Assembly: GCA_026261815.1 (NCBI GenBank)
Contig: JAMPIT010000682.1
Coordinates: forward strand, 506,001 to 570,000
Source of the DNA: Monarcha castaneiventris obscurior
Lineage: Eukaryota; Chordata; Aves; Passeriformes; Monarchidae
Reading direction: 5' to 3'
Length of the DNA stretch: 64,000 nt
Part shown: one piece after another, positions 50,330 to 61,511 of the stretch
How the letters are laid out: each line of letters begins with the position of its first letter
Position numbering within the stretch: position 1 is the first letter of the stretch
Translations under genes and position numbers: made by a program
The notes under the pieces: generated by a model
Databases searched by the model: none
Told to the model about the DNA's origin: nothing
The model's input: the letters and a program-made list of their open reading frames with translations, nothing else

Positions 50330-50436
50330 AAGCCTCACCCGGGGTAAGGCTGCGGCGGAGCCCTTTGTGACGCCAGAGCTTCGCAGGGGCGACGTCCCCG
50401 CTGAGGTCCCCGGGGCCGCCCCGCCGGGCTATAAAA
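50330..50436 (+). promoter_or_regulatory. Protamine copy 2 promoter (rearranged)
   Basis: TATAAAA at 50,430-50,436 sits in the same core as copies 1 and 3. Upstream of about 50,410 it diverges: the two TGACCTCA boxes are missing. Instead one unit of the 65-bp array, TTTGTGACGCCAGAGCTTCG, is fused to the core, oriented opposite to the array at copy 3 relative to the gene. Confidence 0.65.
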
Positions 50437-50479
50437 GCGGCCCCGGCCCCGGCCCCGGCCCCGGCCCGCCCGCGGCAGC

Positions 50480-50650
50480 ATGGCCCGCTACCGCCGGCGC
50501 TCCCGCCGCAGCCGCAGCCGCAGCCGCAGCCGCAGCCGGCGCCGCCGCCGCTCCCGCCGCCGGGGCGTGCGCAGGAGGCGCCGGGCCTCCCGCCGCTCCG
50601 GGTACCGCCGGCGCCGCCGCAGCAGCCGCAGGCGCCGCCGCCGGCGCTGA
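50480..50650 (+). CDS. Protamine, copy 2
   Basis: The same 56-codon intronless frame as copy 1, with identical start context, CCGGCC leader, TATA box at 44 bp upstream and AATAAA at 50,725. The identity covers roughly 350 bp, from the core promoter to the first minisatellite units, while sequence on both sides differs from copy 1. It is therefore likely functional in product, but its upstream elements are different, so expression may differ. It is bracketed by an inverted repeat (49.7-50.3 and 53.2-54.2 kb). Arg/Ser-rich, no cysteine, role as in copy 1. Confidence 0.93.
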   Translation: MARYRRRSRRSRSRSRSRSRRRRRSRRRGVRRRRRASRRSGYRRRRRSSRRRRRRR

Positions 50651-50724
50651 GCGAGCGCGGGGCTCGGCCTCGCCCGGCCCGGGCAGCGCCCGGAGCGCGG
50701 CCGTGGCGCGGGGCTGGCGATGCC

Positions 50725-50730
50725 AATAAA
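50725..50730 (+). terminator. Poly(A) signal, protamine copy 2
   Basis: AATAAA, 75 bp after the stop codon, as in copies 1 and 3. Confidence 0.85.
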
Positions 50731-50751
50731 GGCCAGCAATGCTCACCGCCG

Positions 50752-51210
50752 TCTGCCTGTCCCTGCGTGTCCCTCCGTGTCCCTGCGTGTCCCTGCGTGT
50801 CCGTGGGTGTCCCTGCGTGTCTCTGGGTGTCCTGGGTGTCCTGGTGTCTCTGCGTGTCACTGGGTGTCCGTGGGTGTCCCTGCGTGTCACTGGGTGTCCG
50901 TGGGTGTCCGTGAGTGTCCCTGTGTGTCCCTGCGTGTCCGTGAGTGTCCATTGTGTGTCCCTGGTGTCCCTGTTGTCCGTGGGTGCCCGAGGTTGTCCGT
51001 GCGTGTCCATCGGTGTCCACTGTGTGTCCGAGGTTGTCCCTGCGTGTCCGTGGCTGTCCCTCTGTGTCCGCGGCTGTCTCTCCATGTCCGTGGCTGTCCC
51101 TGACTATCCGTGGCTGTCCCTGCGTGTCCCTGAGTGTCCCTGTGTGTCCCTGCGTGTCCGCGGCTGTCTCTCCATGTCCCTGGCTGTCCCTGAGTGTCCC
51201 TGCGTGTCCC
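50752..51210 (+). repeat. 10-bp minisatellite after protamine copy 2
   Basis: About 45 units of TGTCCCTGCG, TGTCCGTGGG and variants. A 560-codon minus-strand frame through it is an artefact of period and bias. Confidence 0.95.
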
Positions 51211-51294
51211 CAAGCGGGAAGTTGCCCTGCAGTCCCTGTCAGTGTCAAATCTGTCTTGTGGACGTGGTGGGGTCCTGAATCCCCCAGTGAAGGG

Positions 51295-51890
51295 GGCACA
51301 GAGTGAGGTCTGCAGAGAGCTCTCAGGTCATCAAATACAAACGTTAACCCAGTTACATAAATCCCACCACTAAGCCATGTCCCAAATGCCACTTCTACCC
51401 GTTTTTTAAATCCCTCCAGGAATGGTGACACCACCACAGCCATGGGCAGTCTGTTCCAATGTTTGACAACACTTTTTAGTGAAGAAACCTTTCCAAGCAG
51501 CCAACTTAAACCTTCCCAAGTGCAGTTCTCAGCACTTTCCTCACATCCTTTTTCTTGTTCCCTGGGAGAAAAGCCTGGCACAAGCTGGGTACAGTCTCCT
51601 GTCAGGGGCTTGTGGAGAATGATAAAGTACCCCCGGAGCCTCCTTTTCTCCAGACTGAGCCCCTTTCTCAGGCCCCTCAGCCTCTCATTGGACCTGGGCT
51701 CTAAAGTCTTTTCTAACTTCATCACCTTTCTGTGCTCCAGCACTTCCATGTGTTGCAGTGAGGGGCCCAAAACTGACCCCAGGATTTCAGGTGCAGCGTC
51801 CAGCACAGCAGGGGGATGGTCACTGCCCTGGCCCTGCTGCCACACTATTCCTGATCCAAGCCAGGTGCCACTGGTCTTCCTAGGCACCAT
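51295..51890 (-). mobile_element. CR1 LINE, 5'-truncated
   Basis: Reverse-complement CR1 sequence including TCCTTTTCTCCAGACTGAGC, GAGGGGCCCAAAACTGACCC and CTGCTGCCACACTATTCCTG. About 600 bp. Its first ~280 bp recur in plus orientation at 61,190-61,470 beside protamine copy 3, so the insertion predates the inverted duplication. Confidence 0.85.
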
Positions 51891-53234
51891 TTGAAGCCTG
51901 GCTGTTGTGGAGCCTTAGGACACACTTTCCACAACAGACCCTGAAATAAAAAGCTCAACCAAATGTCAGTAAACATTGTCGCTGTGGTACATTGTACTAA
52001 TGCTTGCCACCACTCCATCCTGTTCACTCATATTCCATCGATTTTTTCAAAATAGCAGTCACCACTTTAATATGAAGCATTCCTCTCTCTCTGGCTACAG
52101 GGAGGGCCATGCCTTTCTCAAAGGTTCCTGAATGATGTTGGGCCTCTGGAGAAGTGAAAGCAGCAATTAATATTTGGTCACTCAGGGTTCCAGAGATCTA
52201 AACATGATTTGGACAGATACCAACATCGGCTGGAATATAAACTTTCCAACACAATTTGAAGTGTTAGAAAGCAGGTGTTCTTCACCAGTGCCAGACACAC
52301 AGAAGGATATCTCCTTTAATCTGATGAGTGTGGTGAAACTCTGCAGCAGAGAGATTATTTCCTCAAAATAATACATAATCATTACAACCTCCCAAAAAAC
52401 CCACCGCAGTCCACCTCATTTGTTTCTTCACTGGTTCCAGCTACATTTATCATCCTGTGTGCACACCTTTACATTCTTTCTTCTCTTTTGACAGGCAGTC
52501 TTTAAGCTCTATCCAGCACCTTCAGGAGAACTGAAAAGTTGTATTCTGTGTGGTACTTGTCAGGACAAACTACTGCTGTTCAGCATGAGAGTTTGGACAC
52601 TTCGCCTCTTGTGTCAGGAACTGAAATCTCAAGTATAATCATGATGAGCAGAAGGACTGCACAGCAATGAACAGGCTCCCTGAAGTCCCTTTTGCCAGAG
52701 GAGATGCCCAGGGGGTTTCTAACCCTGAGCAAGAACAGGGAGCCCAGGGCAGGGCACAGTCCTGCCTCCAGGGCTGGGGACAGGTGGGCTCAGGGCTTTC
52801 TGTAGTGCCAGTGCCCAGAGAGGCTTTGGGGACATGCTGGGTGTCCCCAGCCCCCTGCTCCCCCCTACCCCAACCTGCTGAGCCCCCTTTCCTCCCACCA
52901 GGCCATGGCTCTGACACTCGTGTCCTTCCTGGCTCTGCTGGACATCCAGCCCAGGCTGCAGTGCCATGACCGGACTGATGTGGACATAGCCAAAGGGGGT
53001 CCATTCAGGCCATTCCAAGATGGAATCAAGCTCAGCTGATATAGTTGTGGATTGTAGCATATGCTAAATCAGAAGGAGGAAAACTCAGCTTGTACTTCAT
53101 GTCCTCTTCGAACACATTTACCTTGTCATTGCATCCTGTGTGAGGCTGGCATGGATTCCCCTAGAACTGAATCAGTAATTACATGGGGCTTCTGTGCTAT
53201 GTAAATGTTCTCTAATATCACCAGCCTTTCAAAA
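51891..53234. other. Unassigned DNA
   Basis: No gene recognised. An A-rich (AAAG)-like tract lies at 53,229-53,282, at the start of the right inverted-repeat arm. Confidence 0.45.
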
Positions 53235-54187
53235 AAAAAACCAAAGAAAAAAAAGAAAAAAAGGAAGGATAAAAAAGAAAACATATAATTTGTTTTTGTC
53301 TTCTGCCTTATATAGGGTGGGCTAAATGGAGATGCTGAGATGTTGCTTGTGGAAATGAAATTCAGTCATTTGTTACACAGGGATCTCCTGCTAATGCTGA
53401 AGTTCATGAGTCAAGTGCCTTCCAGCTTCAGAAGCAAACGTGTTTGATCACTCAAGAAACAGGAAAATAAAAGAGTGTTGTCTGAAAATGCAGTGCTGAA
53501 GCTGGGAAGGAGGGTGGAACAGCACATTCCAAGTGGAACTGGATCTCAGGAAGACCCACCAGTGCCGGGTGCTCAGACACTGAGAGACCAGCACAGTCAT
53601 GCAGAACCTTTTCTGCTTTGGAGGAACTGTCCCTGAAGTTAAGGTTCCTGTGACAAAAACGAGCCCTGGGCATCCTGTGGATCCTCAGGTGTTCCTGGGC
53701 TCCAGGCTTCCACCCCCCTTCTCTTGGCTGCCACTTCTGTTCCGTGTGTGGTACAATCACCTATATGGTGCTCCATAGGGAGCTGACATTGCTGAGTGCC
53801 AATAATTCAATTTTTAGTGATGGCTTTGCTGTGAACGGAAGGAAAAGGCCAAATCTATTATATATTTATTTGCAAACTACTCTAAAAGGAGAAAAAAAGT
53901 TTTAATTAACACTTTTAAAAATGTCTGTGTTGGAAAACTATCAACATCCGTAAGCTTAATGTTTTAATTTTTTTTTTCATGGTCTGCACTGTGTCTCAGA
54001 TTGGTGTTTAGGACACCAGGGATCACCCTTTGATATTTCTCATCATCTTTTATGAAGTGACCAAATGCCATCCGTGCATTTCAGCAAGAACAGGAGTCAA
54101 GTCAGCAGAGACCGGCAGAAGGAGCTTTTATTTCTGCTTCTGCTACAGAAAGACCAAACCACGACTGAGCACTTTGAGAGTGGGTAA
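53235..54187 (-). repeat. Inverted repeat, right arm
   Basis: Reverse complement of 49,741-50,255, with an extra ~410 bp (about 53,443-53,860) that the left arm lacks. The arm ends directly at the ERV LTR starting at 54,188. Confidence 0.8.
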
Positions 54188-54534
54188 TGACACTGAAATT
54201 GGCCAGACAGAAACTTTCTAACAGTCTGAGTATTAGAAAGCAGGCATTCTTTATTGCAGCACTGGGCAGCACTTGGGGGATCCTTCCTCCAATCAAGCTT
54301 GAGGAGTGCTGGGTGAACAGAGATTTTATCACACACATTGATGACATATTGATCAGCTATCTCCGCTTACTTGACTTCCTTTGACAGTCACAGCCCTTAT
54401 TGGAAGTCTTTGTATGGTTTTTTGAGGCCTGTCTTCAATGTCCAGTGTCCTTTTTAGGTGGCTGTTCCTCAACCCCTGCTTTTGAGTAAGTGCAATATTG
54501 TTGACATTCCCTTCTACTGTCTTTATCAAGCTCA
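54188..54534 (-). repeat. ERV 3' LTR
   Basis: Starts with TG at 54,188 on the plus strand and ends CA at 54,534. The poly(A) signal AATAAA is on the minus strand at 54,251-54,256. A purine tract (AAGAAAAGGG on the minus strand) lies just before its start, as expected for plus-strand priming. Related to 60,609-61,090 but about 140 bp shorter. Confidence 0.75.
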
Positions 54535-54712
54535 CCCTTTTCTTGAGACTAAGTTCCTTACGGGAACTGGTCTCTTAATACCTCTATTTCATTTTATAGC
54601 ATAAGGCATTACAACAGCTACAACACTGAATCTTGATGCAGGCTAAAACACATGGCAACCATTATATTATATATTATTGTGGCAACCATTATAAACCAAT
54701 GTTTTCACCAAG

Positions 54713-55765
54713 TCCAGCTGGGTAACCATGAAGTAAGTTTGGTCCAGATTTCCTCAAATCCCCATGAGGTCTCATCTTGAGCTGTGCATTGTAAAAAGTT
54801 GTCAATAGCCCTTGGAAAGGTCCCTTCCCCTTTGGCTGGAGTGGAGCAGCTCCCAAGCAGATCCAATCTCCTGGGTAGGCCTCGTCTCCTGGTCTGTCCA
54901 ATCCCCTCAGTCTGGAGGTCTCCACTGCTCGCTGCAAATCCTGGAAAGTCTTACTAAGAGAAATGAGGCAATTATTCAAATCAACCCCTCATTTCACGTG
55001 TGTTGTTTCCTGGAATGTGTGGAACTTAGTAGGATTGACCATAGAGCAGCTCATAGGGGCTGATTTTGCTGGTGCCCCAGAGCTGAGTTCTAAATTGGAG
55101 CAGAGCTTGGACCAGGTAAGGCTTGGAGCTGTGAGTCCTGAGACTTACATTCTTAGATATTTTACTTAATTTTAATTTGATTGTATCATTCATGCGCTCT
55201 ACTTTGCCAATAGTTTGGGGCCTGTAGGGAGTATGAAGATCCCAAGCTGTTCCCAAGGCTTTCCTAACCTGCTGTATCACTTGTGCAATAAAGTGGGAAC
55301 CTCTGTCTGATGGCATTCCCAGAGGTACCCAAAATCCAGGTATTACTTGATTCAACATTATTTTAGTCACTTCTCCAGCCTGGTTGGTGCAACACGGGAA
55401 GGCTTCTGGCCACCCAGAAAAGGTATCCACCTGAACTAGGAGGCATTTATACCCCCTCCTCTTCTGGGCAATTCAGTAAAATCAATATTTCAATATTCAC
55501 CCAGAACATTTCCAGGTTTTATGGCTCCTGGCCGTACTTTGGTACCTGTGTTAGGGCTGTTTCTTTTACAAACTGTACATTGTTGGATTCTTGATTGTGC
55601 AATCTGAGCCATTTTAGACCCAATCATAGATTTTTGGAAACGTTTCACCACTTTTTCGGTGCTCCAATGAGTGGCTTTGTGTTTGTGATCCACTATTTCA
55701 CACAAGATCAATTCTTGGGGCTCCTCTTTGCCCACCTGGAGCAACAGCCCATCCTTGTTGATCAA
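54713..55765 (-). pseudogene. ERV integrase remnant
   Basis: Zinc-binding N-terminal piece at 55,490-55,765 (HKHKATH and CTVC pairs). The DFTEL motif carrying the first catalytic Asp is at ~55,472-55,483, but an in-frame TAG and frameshift follow. The core at 55,026-55,430 holds SDRG and KVERMN, separated by 35 residues as in D,D(35)E integrases. A C-terminal piece with KGPFQGLLTTF lies at 54,713-54,979. Not functional. Confidence 0.8.
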
Positions 55766-56136
55766 ATCCTGCTTCTAAGGCTTCAATTAATTGACAGTCC
55801 TGAATCACTACTCTGTTTTTTTCTACTGGAAAGGTATCTCTGGTAGGAGTACTAAAGATAAAACTTTGTTTTCTAAGGTGCCTTTTTCTGCAGCCTCTTT
55901 GGCAGCCTTATCAGCTTATGATTCCCCAATTCCAGTTTGGTCTTGCCTGCTTGGTGTGCTCTGCAAGGCATGATGGCAACTTCTCCTGGTTTCTGGACAC
56001 TTTCGACTAAATCCAAGATTTGTTTTCCATTTTTGATCGACGTGCCTTGAGATGTCAAAGGGCGTCTTTCTTTCTAGATGGCCCCATGTGCATGGACCTC
56101 TCCAAAAGCGTATTTTTAATCAGTCCAAATGTTAAC

Positions 56137-56328
56137 TCATTTTCCTTTACTCAGTTCCAAAGCTAGAGTGAGTGCAATTAGTTCTGATTTCTGGGCTGAA
56201 ATATGGGAGAGGAGCACCCCTGATTCGTTTCCCTTGTGGTGGGGAGTCACTGTGTATCCAGAGGATTGTTTTCCATTTCGGACAAAGCTGCTCCCATCAG
56301 TAAACAATTCCCAGTCAGGTCTTTCCAA
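56137..56328 (-). pseudogene. ERV RNase H remnant
   Basis: Contains LFTDGSSFV (first catalytic Asp) and SAQKSELIALTLALELSKGK, the conserved second block with the catalytic Glu. Part of the pol remnant. Confidence 0.8.
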
Positions 56329-56519
56329 GGGTCTGTCTGCTGGAATACACTGCTTCTACAGTCTGTAAGCAATCATGCCCTGGGCTTCCTTCTACTTGTT
56401 GGGCAGATAAGAACACAGAAGGGTTAATGATGGAAGTTGTTCTGAGTGTCACAAAACACCTGGTATAGCAGCTGCACCACGTGTGGTAGGTACATAAATG
56501 ACAAAGCTTTGTCCCAAAG

Positions 56520-57734
56520 TCACTTATCAAGCTTCCTGGACCTAGAGGAGAGTGGCTGCCACTGCCCCCAGACAACCAGGCCAGCCTTGGCTGACATTAT
56601 GTAGTTGTTTGCAGAGAAAGGCCACAGCCTTCCTGCTCTGGTGCCCAGCAACTGTGACAGCACTCCCAGTGCTGGGTTTTGTCTTTCACAGGGAAATGGT
56701 TCATGGGGTCTGGGAGCCCCAAAGCAGGGTCTGCAAAAGAGCTCACTGGAGCTGTAAAAAGGCAGCCCATGAATCATCAGTCCAGGCTACAAAGTCCTTC
56801 TGAGCTGTCTTCAAGAGCTCATCCAGTGGCTTTACCAGCAGCCCATAATTGCTGTTGCACAGGTGACACCATCCCTCCATCCTGAGAAGTGCACACAACT
56901 CTCCTACCTCCCACCTTTCATGGCTGTGGGGGTTGGCAAATTGTTTCCTTTCCGTCCTGTCCCAGCCTCCTGTGTCCAATCCCAAGCAGGTTACCATGGT
57001 CTGGACTATTTGTGCTTTGTCTTTGGATACTCTTTGTCCACTCAGTCCCAGGAAATTCAACAATGCCACAGTCTGATCCCAACATTGCTCTTTGGTTTCA
57101 GTGGCTCTCCGAGTGTCATCTCCATACTGGAACAAGAGTCCAAGAGGGTTCTGATTTTTCTACTCCTCCAGTTCTTTTGACAGTTGATTCCAAACATGGT
57201 GGAGCTGTTTTTAAACCCCTGTGGTAGAACCATCCAAGCCAGTTGGGATCTTCTCCCTGTGTTTGGATTTTCCCATTCAAAAGCAAAAAGCTCTTGACTT
57301 TCAGTACTCCAATGGATACAGAAAGAGGCACCTTTCAGATCTAATGCTGTGAACCATTTTCATTTTTCACTCACGGTTGTTAGCAAGGTATAAGGTTTTG
57401 CTACTACCAGGAGTATATCTTCTATCTTATTTCTGGCTCTGAGGTCCTGTACCAGCTGGTAAACCCTTCCATTTACCTTCTTCACTGGCAAAACAGGGCT
57501 ATTAAATTTGGATTCACATTCCTTCAATGGGACATACTTTATCAAGTTTCCCACAAGGGGTACTAACTCCTTACCACTTTTTATTTTCACAGGGTATTGC
57601 TTTTGCCTTGCCATTCCCACTCCAGTTTCAGTTTTAATTCTTACAGGCTCTGCTCTTTGGGATCTCCCAGGCACCTCTCCAGCCCAGACTATCAGAATCA
57701 CTGCATCCCCAAGTGATCCTGGCACATGGATCAC
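56520..57734 (-). pseudogene. ERV reverse transcriptase remnant
   Basis: The fingers segment lies at 57,360-57,734 (CESKFNSPVLPVKK, LVQDLRA). Palm sequence follows in other frames. The catalytic box reads QYGDD at 57,115-57,129, a glycine where gamma-type ERVs usually have valine. The connection segment lies at 56,520-56,777. Several frameshifts and stops. Confidence 0.8.
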
Positions 57735-57799
57735 GTCCCATTTCGGTGACTATAGTGCAGAAATAGAAGCTTCCACAGAATTAGATTCTGGAATAATAA

Positions 57800-58161
57800 C
57801 CTGTATTTTGACATTTTAAAATTTAATTTCAGCATTTAGTTTTTCCAATGGATCTGTCTCAAGGAGAAGGTTTGGAAAATTGGGTAGAGACAAAAACTGG
57901 TGAGTCATTCATCCATGGTTTTCCTAATTTAAAATAAATAGGCTTGAAAAATGGCCAAGTTTTGCAATTCCCTGTTGCACCAACAGTTACTATAGAATCA
58001 TTACTCAGAATTCCTTTTACTGGGAAATCCTGAGTCCCACCTTGCAGGCCACGAGCCCCCCCTCGCCCCTGCTTTGCTGTGACAGAGGCCCAGCTTTTAT
58101 ACAGTTTAACAAACAAGCTGACATAATTTCTGGTTTCATTGTCCTGTTGGCCCTTCTCCAA
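57800..58161 (-). pseudogene. ERV protease C-terminal remnant
   Basis: The frame includes TVGATGNCKTWPFFKP and, after a shift, DPLEKLNAEIKF ahead of the RT segment, the position and style of the C-terminal half of a gamma-type retropepsin. The catalytic DTGA box was not found. Confidence 0.5.
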
Positions 58162-58379
58162 AAGCCTGGCCAGGGCTCAAGGAGAAACCAAGGAAGTTGC
58201 TTTTGATCCTATACCCCACTTATTAGGCCAGATGTGGCCTTGTCCAGTTCCTAGATAATGAAACGTGAATACAGGTTGCTGGGGTTTTAGGAGTTCTTTT
58301 AGTTTTGGTGTTTTTTTCTCTTAAGGAATTTTCCCCTAAACGTGGAAGGGGAAGGGAATTGTCTCTTTAGGAGACAATA

Positions 58380-58940
58380 ATGAGTAGATACTTAAGAGAG
58401 ACAAAAGACGTGGCCACAGCTCAGGGGAGGGGTCCAGCTGGCTACTCTCTTTTGCCTGGGGGTTTCTCTGAGGATAGAGATGCTGTGAGATTTGGACTGG
58501 GAAAACAGGGTTGGGTGGAGCCCCAAGCTCTCGGTGTTCGGAGGGGAGAGAGGCTGCGGTGGCTGTGGGGAGAATCCATCACCACTGAGGGGTTCCCTCT
58601 CCTGCTGCCTTCCTTCCACTGTGAGTGGAGCCCTGCTCGGGGGAGTGGCTGGTGCATTGGGACCCTGTTTAACACCCTGCTTCACTAAAAGAGGGACTTC
58701 TCACCATCTGCTGGGGCGCCTCAGGGGAAAACTCCGGGATCCTGAGGCTGCCCTTCCCTGCCCTGCTGGGAGCCAGGCCGCTGCTGCCCTGCCCCTGCTG
58801 GTTCCTTTACCACTGCTTCGAGCCTCCCCTGCACTGTAGCTTGGCACCCCCTGCCTGCTGAGACGTCCCAGGGCTCCCACTGCAGCTCCGGAGTTTGATA
58901 CATCTCGTCTGCCACCCGGGATTTTGTGCTCATTCCTGCC
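58380..58940 (-). other. ERV interior, proline/glutamine-rich, unassigned
   Basis: Short minus-strand frames rich in Pro, Ser and Gln lie where the p12 to nucleocapsid part of gag would be expected. No zinc knuckle was found. Confidence 0.3.
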
Positions 58941-59011
58941 CTTCCAGCCTGCTGCTCCTGGTTCTGTTTGCTGTTACTGTCATAGTTACTGTTGTTTGTT
59001 CACCTTGTCAT

Positions 59012-59153
59012 ACATATATAGATATATAGATATATAGATATATAGATATATAGATATATAGATATATAGATATATAGATATATAGATATATAGATATATA
59101 GATATATAGATAAATATATAGATATATAGATATATAGATATATAGATATATAT
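59012..59153. repeat. 8-bp microsatellite (GATATATA)n inside ERV
   Basis: About 17 units of GATATATA with one interruption near 59,111. It lies between gag and the protease piece and has probably grown after insertion. Confidence 0.95.
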
Positions 59154-59554
59154 TAGTAAAGAACTGGTATTCCTATCCCTCATATCTTTGCCTGAAAACC
59201 CCCTTAATTTCAAATTTATAATAACTCGGAGGGAAGGGGGTTGCATTTTCCATTCCAAGGGAGGCTCCTGCCTTCCTTGACAGACACCTGTGTTTCAAAC
59301 CAAGACACATGTTTTGCCAATATATGAACACGTATAACAATACATCATTAATGAGCAAATATGCAGATAATATTTGGGTGGAAGGTTCATCTAGAGATCA
59401 GCTTTGGCTCAGGGCCTGTTGTTCAGGGTTTAGAACTTCAGTGCCAGCCAATTCTTAAGGTCTGTTACTTGAAAATGGTATTTTTACTGTGACTGGACCA
59501 TCTGCACCCATCACCTGATGGAGGGGAGCTACTGTCACATCTCTGTGCTTAGCT

Positions 59555-60283
59555 CTACTTCTCCCTAAAACCCTCTGCTCCTTGACACGCCCTCTCTATC
59601 CTCTCTATCTTCTCCTCTGCCCCTCGACACATCCTCTCTATCTCCTTTATCTTCTCCTCTCCTTCTCGATACATCCTCTGTATTTCCTTTATCTTCTCCT
59701 CTGCTCCTTGATGTGTCCTCCCTATCCTCTCTATCTTCTCTTCTAGACGTGCCAACTCCCTCACAGTATCAGCCTCAGAAGCGTGATTATCTGTTCCCCC
59801 GTCCAACCTGCAGTTAGGACTGACCCTAAGATCTAAATCATCCTCCTTATCAGGGAGATGTTCAGAAAAAAATTGTCCAGTGCTGCTTATAGAACAGTGT
59901 TTTAACCATTTTCCTCGGTTCTCCTCTTCCGGAGGCAGCACCAAAGGGTCTGAGGGGGCTGGATTCAAGCCACAATCTTTCTGCCATTCCGGATGATTCC
60001 GCAAAGTGAGAAACAGATCAGCATACCTCACCTCATCCCATTTCTGCTCCCGCCTTAGAAACAACAGCAACTGCAACAATGTATTGTAATTCAAGGTTCC
60101 ATTTTGTGGCCACTTTTCTCCAGAGTCCAGTTCGTACAATGGCCACCACTGATTGCAGTACTTAATCAAATTCTCCCTGGTCAGTGTTCCCCCAGGGGGC
60201 TCGCCAATCTTCCTCCAATGTTGCAAAATGCAACCAAGTGGGGATTGTTCCAGAGTGCCCTTTTTAGATTGTCCACTGCCCAT
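59555..60283 (-). pseudogene. ERV gag 5' part (matrix plus coiled-coil repeats)
   Basis: Open for 242 codons from MGSGQSKK at 60,283 (glycine-2, a likely myristoylation site) to TAG at 59,555. Residues 1-110 look like a gamma-type matrix domain (YCNQWWPLYEL and WPQNGTLNYN blocks). A Pro-rich linker follows. The last ~60 residues are four 14-residue repeats of the form GAEEKIKEIERMCR, predicted to form a coiled coil. Most capsid and nucleocapsid is missing downstream. An in-frame upstream extension through a (TACAAA)n tract at ~60,310-60,340 is probably not translated. Confidence 0.75.
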
Positions 60284-60586
60284 CTCCGAATAGCGGACCC
60301 AAAATGTTACAATACAAATACAAATACAAATACAAATACAAAACAATTATTGATCGATAAACCCAAGTCAAACACCAAATTCTGGAATACCAAATAACCC
60401 ACTCACTGTGCTGGAAGATCCACAGGTTTTATATGGGCAGGATGCCCAAAAGAATGCCTTATTATCAAATGGGGTCTTACCTGTGTCCCAGACTGGTCCG
60501 AGGGTCTGTGGTCTTCTCCAGGAAAGTACCGATGCCTGCGTGAAGATCCAGAGACCCCTCGGATCCAGGGGAGATCAGGCAGAGCG

Positions 60587-60604
60587 TCCAATGTGGAGCT
60601 GCCA
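60587..60604 (-). other. Possible ERV primer binding site
   Basis: Four bases after the 5' LTR end the minus strand reads TGGCAGCTCCACATTGGA. It begins TGG, as primer binding sites do. The tRNA was not identified. Confidence 0.4.
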
Positions 60605-60608
60605 GAAA

Positions 60609-61090
60609 TGATACTGAAATCAGCCAGACAGAAACTTTCTAACACAGTTTGAGTATTAGAAAGCAGGCATTCTTTATCGCAGCACTGGGCACTCGGGGGA
60701 TCCTTCCTCCATTCAAGTGCCACGAGTGCTGGGTGTACACAGATTTTATCACATACTCTGATTACATATTCATTAGCTATCTCCGCTTCCTTGACTTTCT
60801 TTGACACAGTCACAGCCCTTATTGGATGTCCTATATGGTCTTCAACATCTGTTGTCCTCTTTTAGGTGCTGTTCCTTGACCTGTTCCTCAACCCCTGCTT
60901 TTGTGTATTCACAATATCATTGTTTTGCATAACTTCAGCCTTGCAGAGCTGAGCTGGTGTCCTGCTTGCATTTGGCATGGCTTCTATTTGCCTAAGTTAC
61001 ATCCTTTATCTATTTGTCCAAGGCTATGCTGTTCTGTTCTGCTGTCCTTGAGAGAAGTGCTGTTCTGTTTTACTGTCCTTATCAAAACTG
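60609..61090 (-). repeat. ERV 5' LTR
   Basis: Aligns with 54,188-54,534 over most of its length, but has about 140 extra bases (~60,915-61,060). Its poly(A) signal is changed from AATAAA to GATAAA. The outer end has lost the canonical terminal dinucleotide. Confidence 0.7.
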
Positions 61091-61169
61091 TTAAATCCCA
61101 CGGACTGCCCAAAACAAGAGACTCAGAGTGCTGGGGACAACCCCTGCCAAGGATGGACCTCCCCAGTGC

Positions 61170-61470
61170 AGCTGAGAGAAGGGTGTAGCCAGCTGGGACC
61201 GGCCTCTTCTCCCAGGGAACAAGGATGAAAGTGCCGAGAGTTGCACCGGGGAAGGTTTAAGTTGGCTATTATGAGTGGTTTCTTCATGGGTAAGTGTTGT
61301 CAAACATTGGAACAGACTGCCCATGGCTGTGTCACCATTCCTGGAGGGATTTAAAGAGGGGGCGGTAAATGTGGCACGGCTTGGGACACGGCTTAGTGGT
61401 GGGATCAGTGGTTTTGGGTTAACGTTTGCATTTGATGACCTGAGAGCTCTCTGCAGACCTCACTCTGTGC
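61170..61470 (+). mobile_element. CR1 LINE fragment beside protamine copy 3
   Basis: CTTCTCCCAGGGAACAAGGA, GGAACAGACTGCCCATGGCT and TTCCTGGAGGGATTTAAA give a CR1 internal/3' region in plus orientation. It is the inverted counterpart of 51,295-51,580. Confidence 0.85.
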
Positions 61471-61511
61471 ACTCTGACACTGACAGGGACTGCAGGGCAA
61501 CTTCCCGCTTG

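Larger units (their letters stand above)
54188..61090 (-). mobile_element. Endogenous retrovirus, gamma-like, minus strand
   Basis: About 6.9 kb, flanked by related LTRs. Reading right to left: 5' LTR, leader with a CAG/GTAAGAC splice donor near 60,478, gag, a short protease piece, reverse transcriptase, RNase H, integrase, then the 3' LTR directly. No env is recognisable. Frameshifts and stops break pol many times, so it is an old non-functional copy. The pol motif style and gag N-terminus suggest a class I (gamma-type) ERV. Confidence 0.85.

Noticed and set aside
50208..51890. Minus-strand open frame of 560 codons
   Set aside because: It runs through the CR1, the 10-bp minisatellite and the antisense of protamine copy 2. 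Open frames over a 10-bp repeat with few stop-containing registers are expected.
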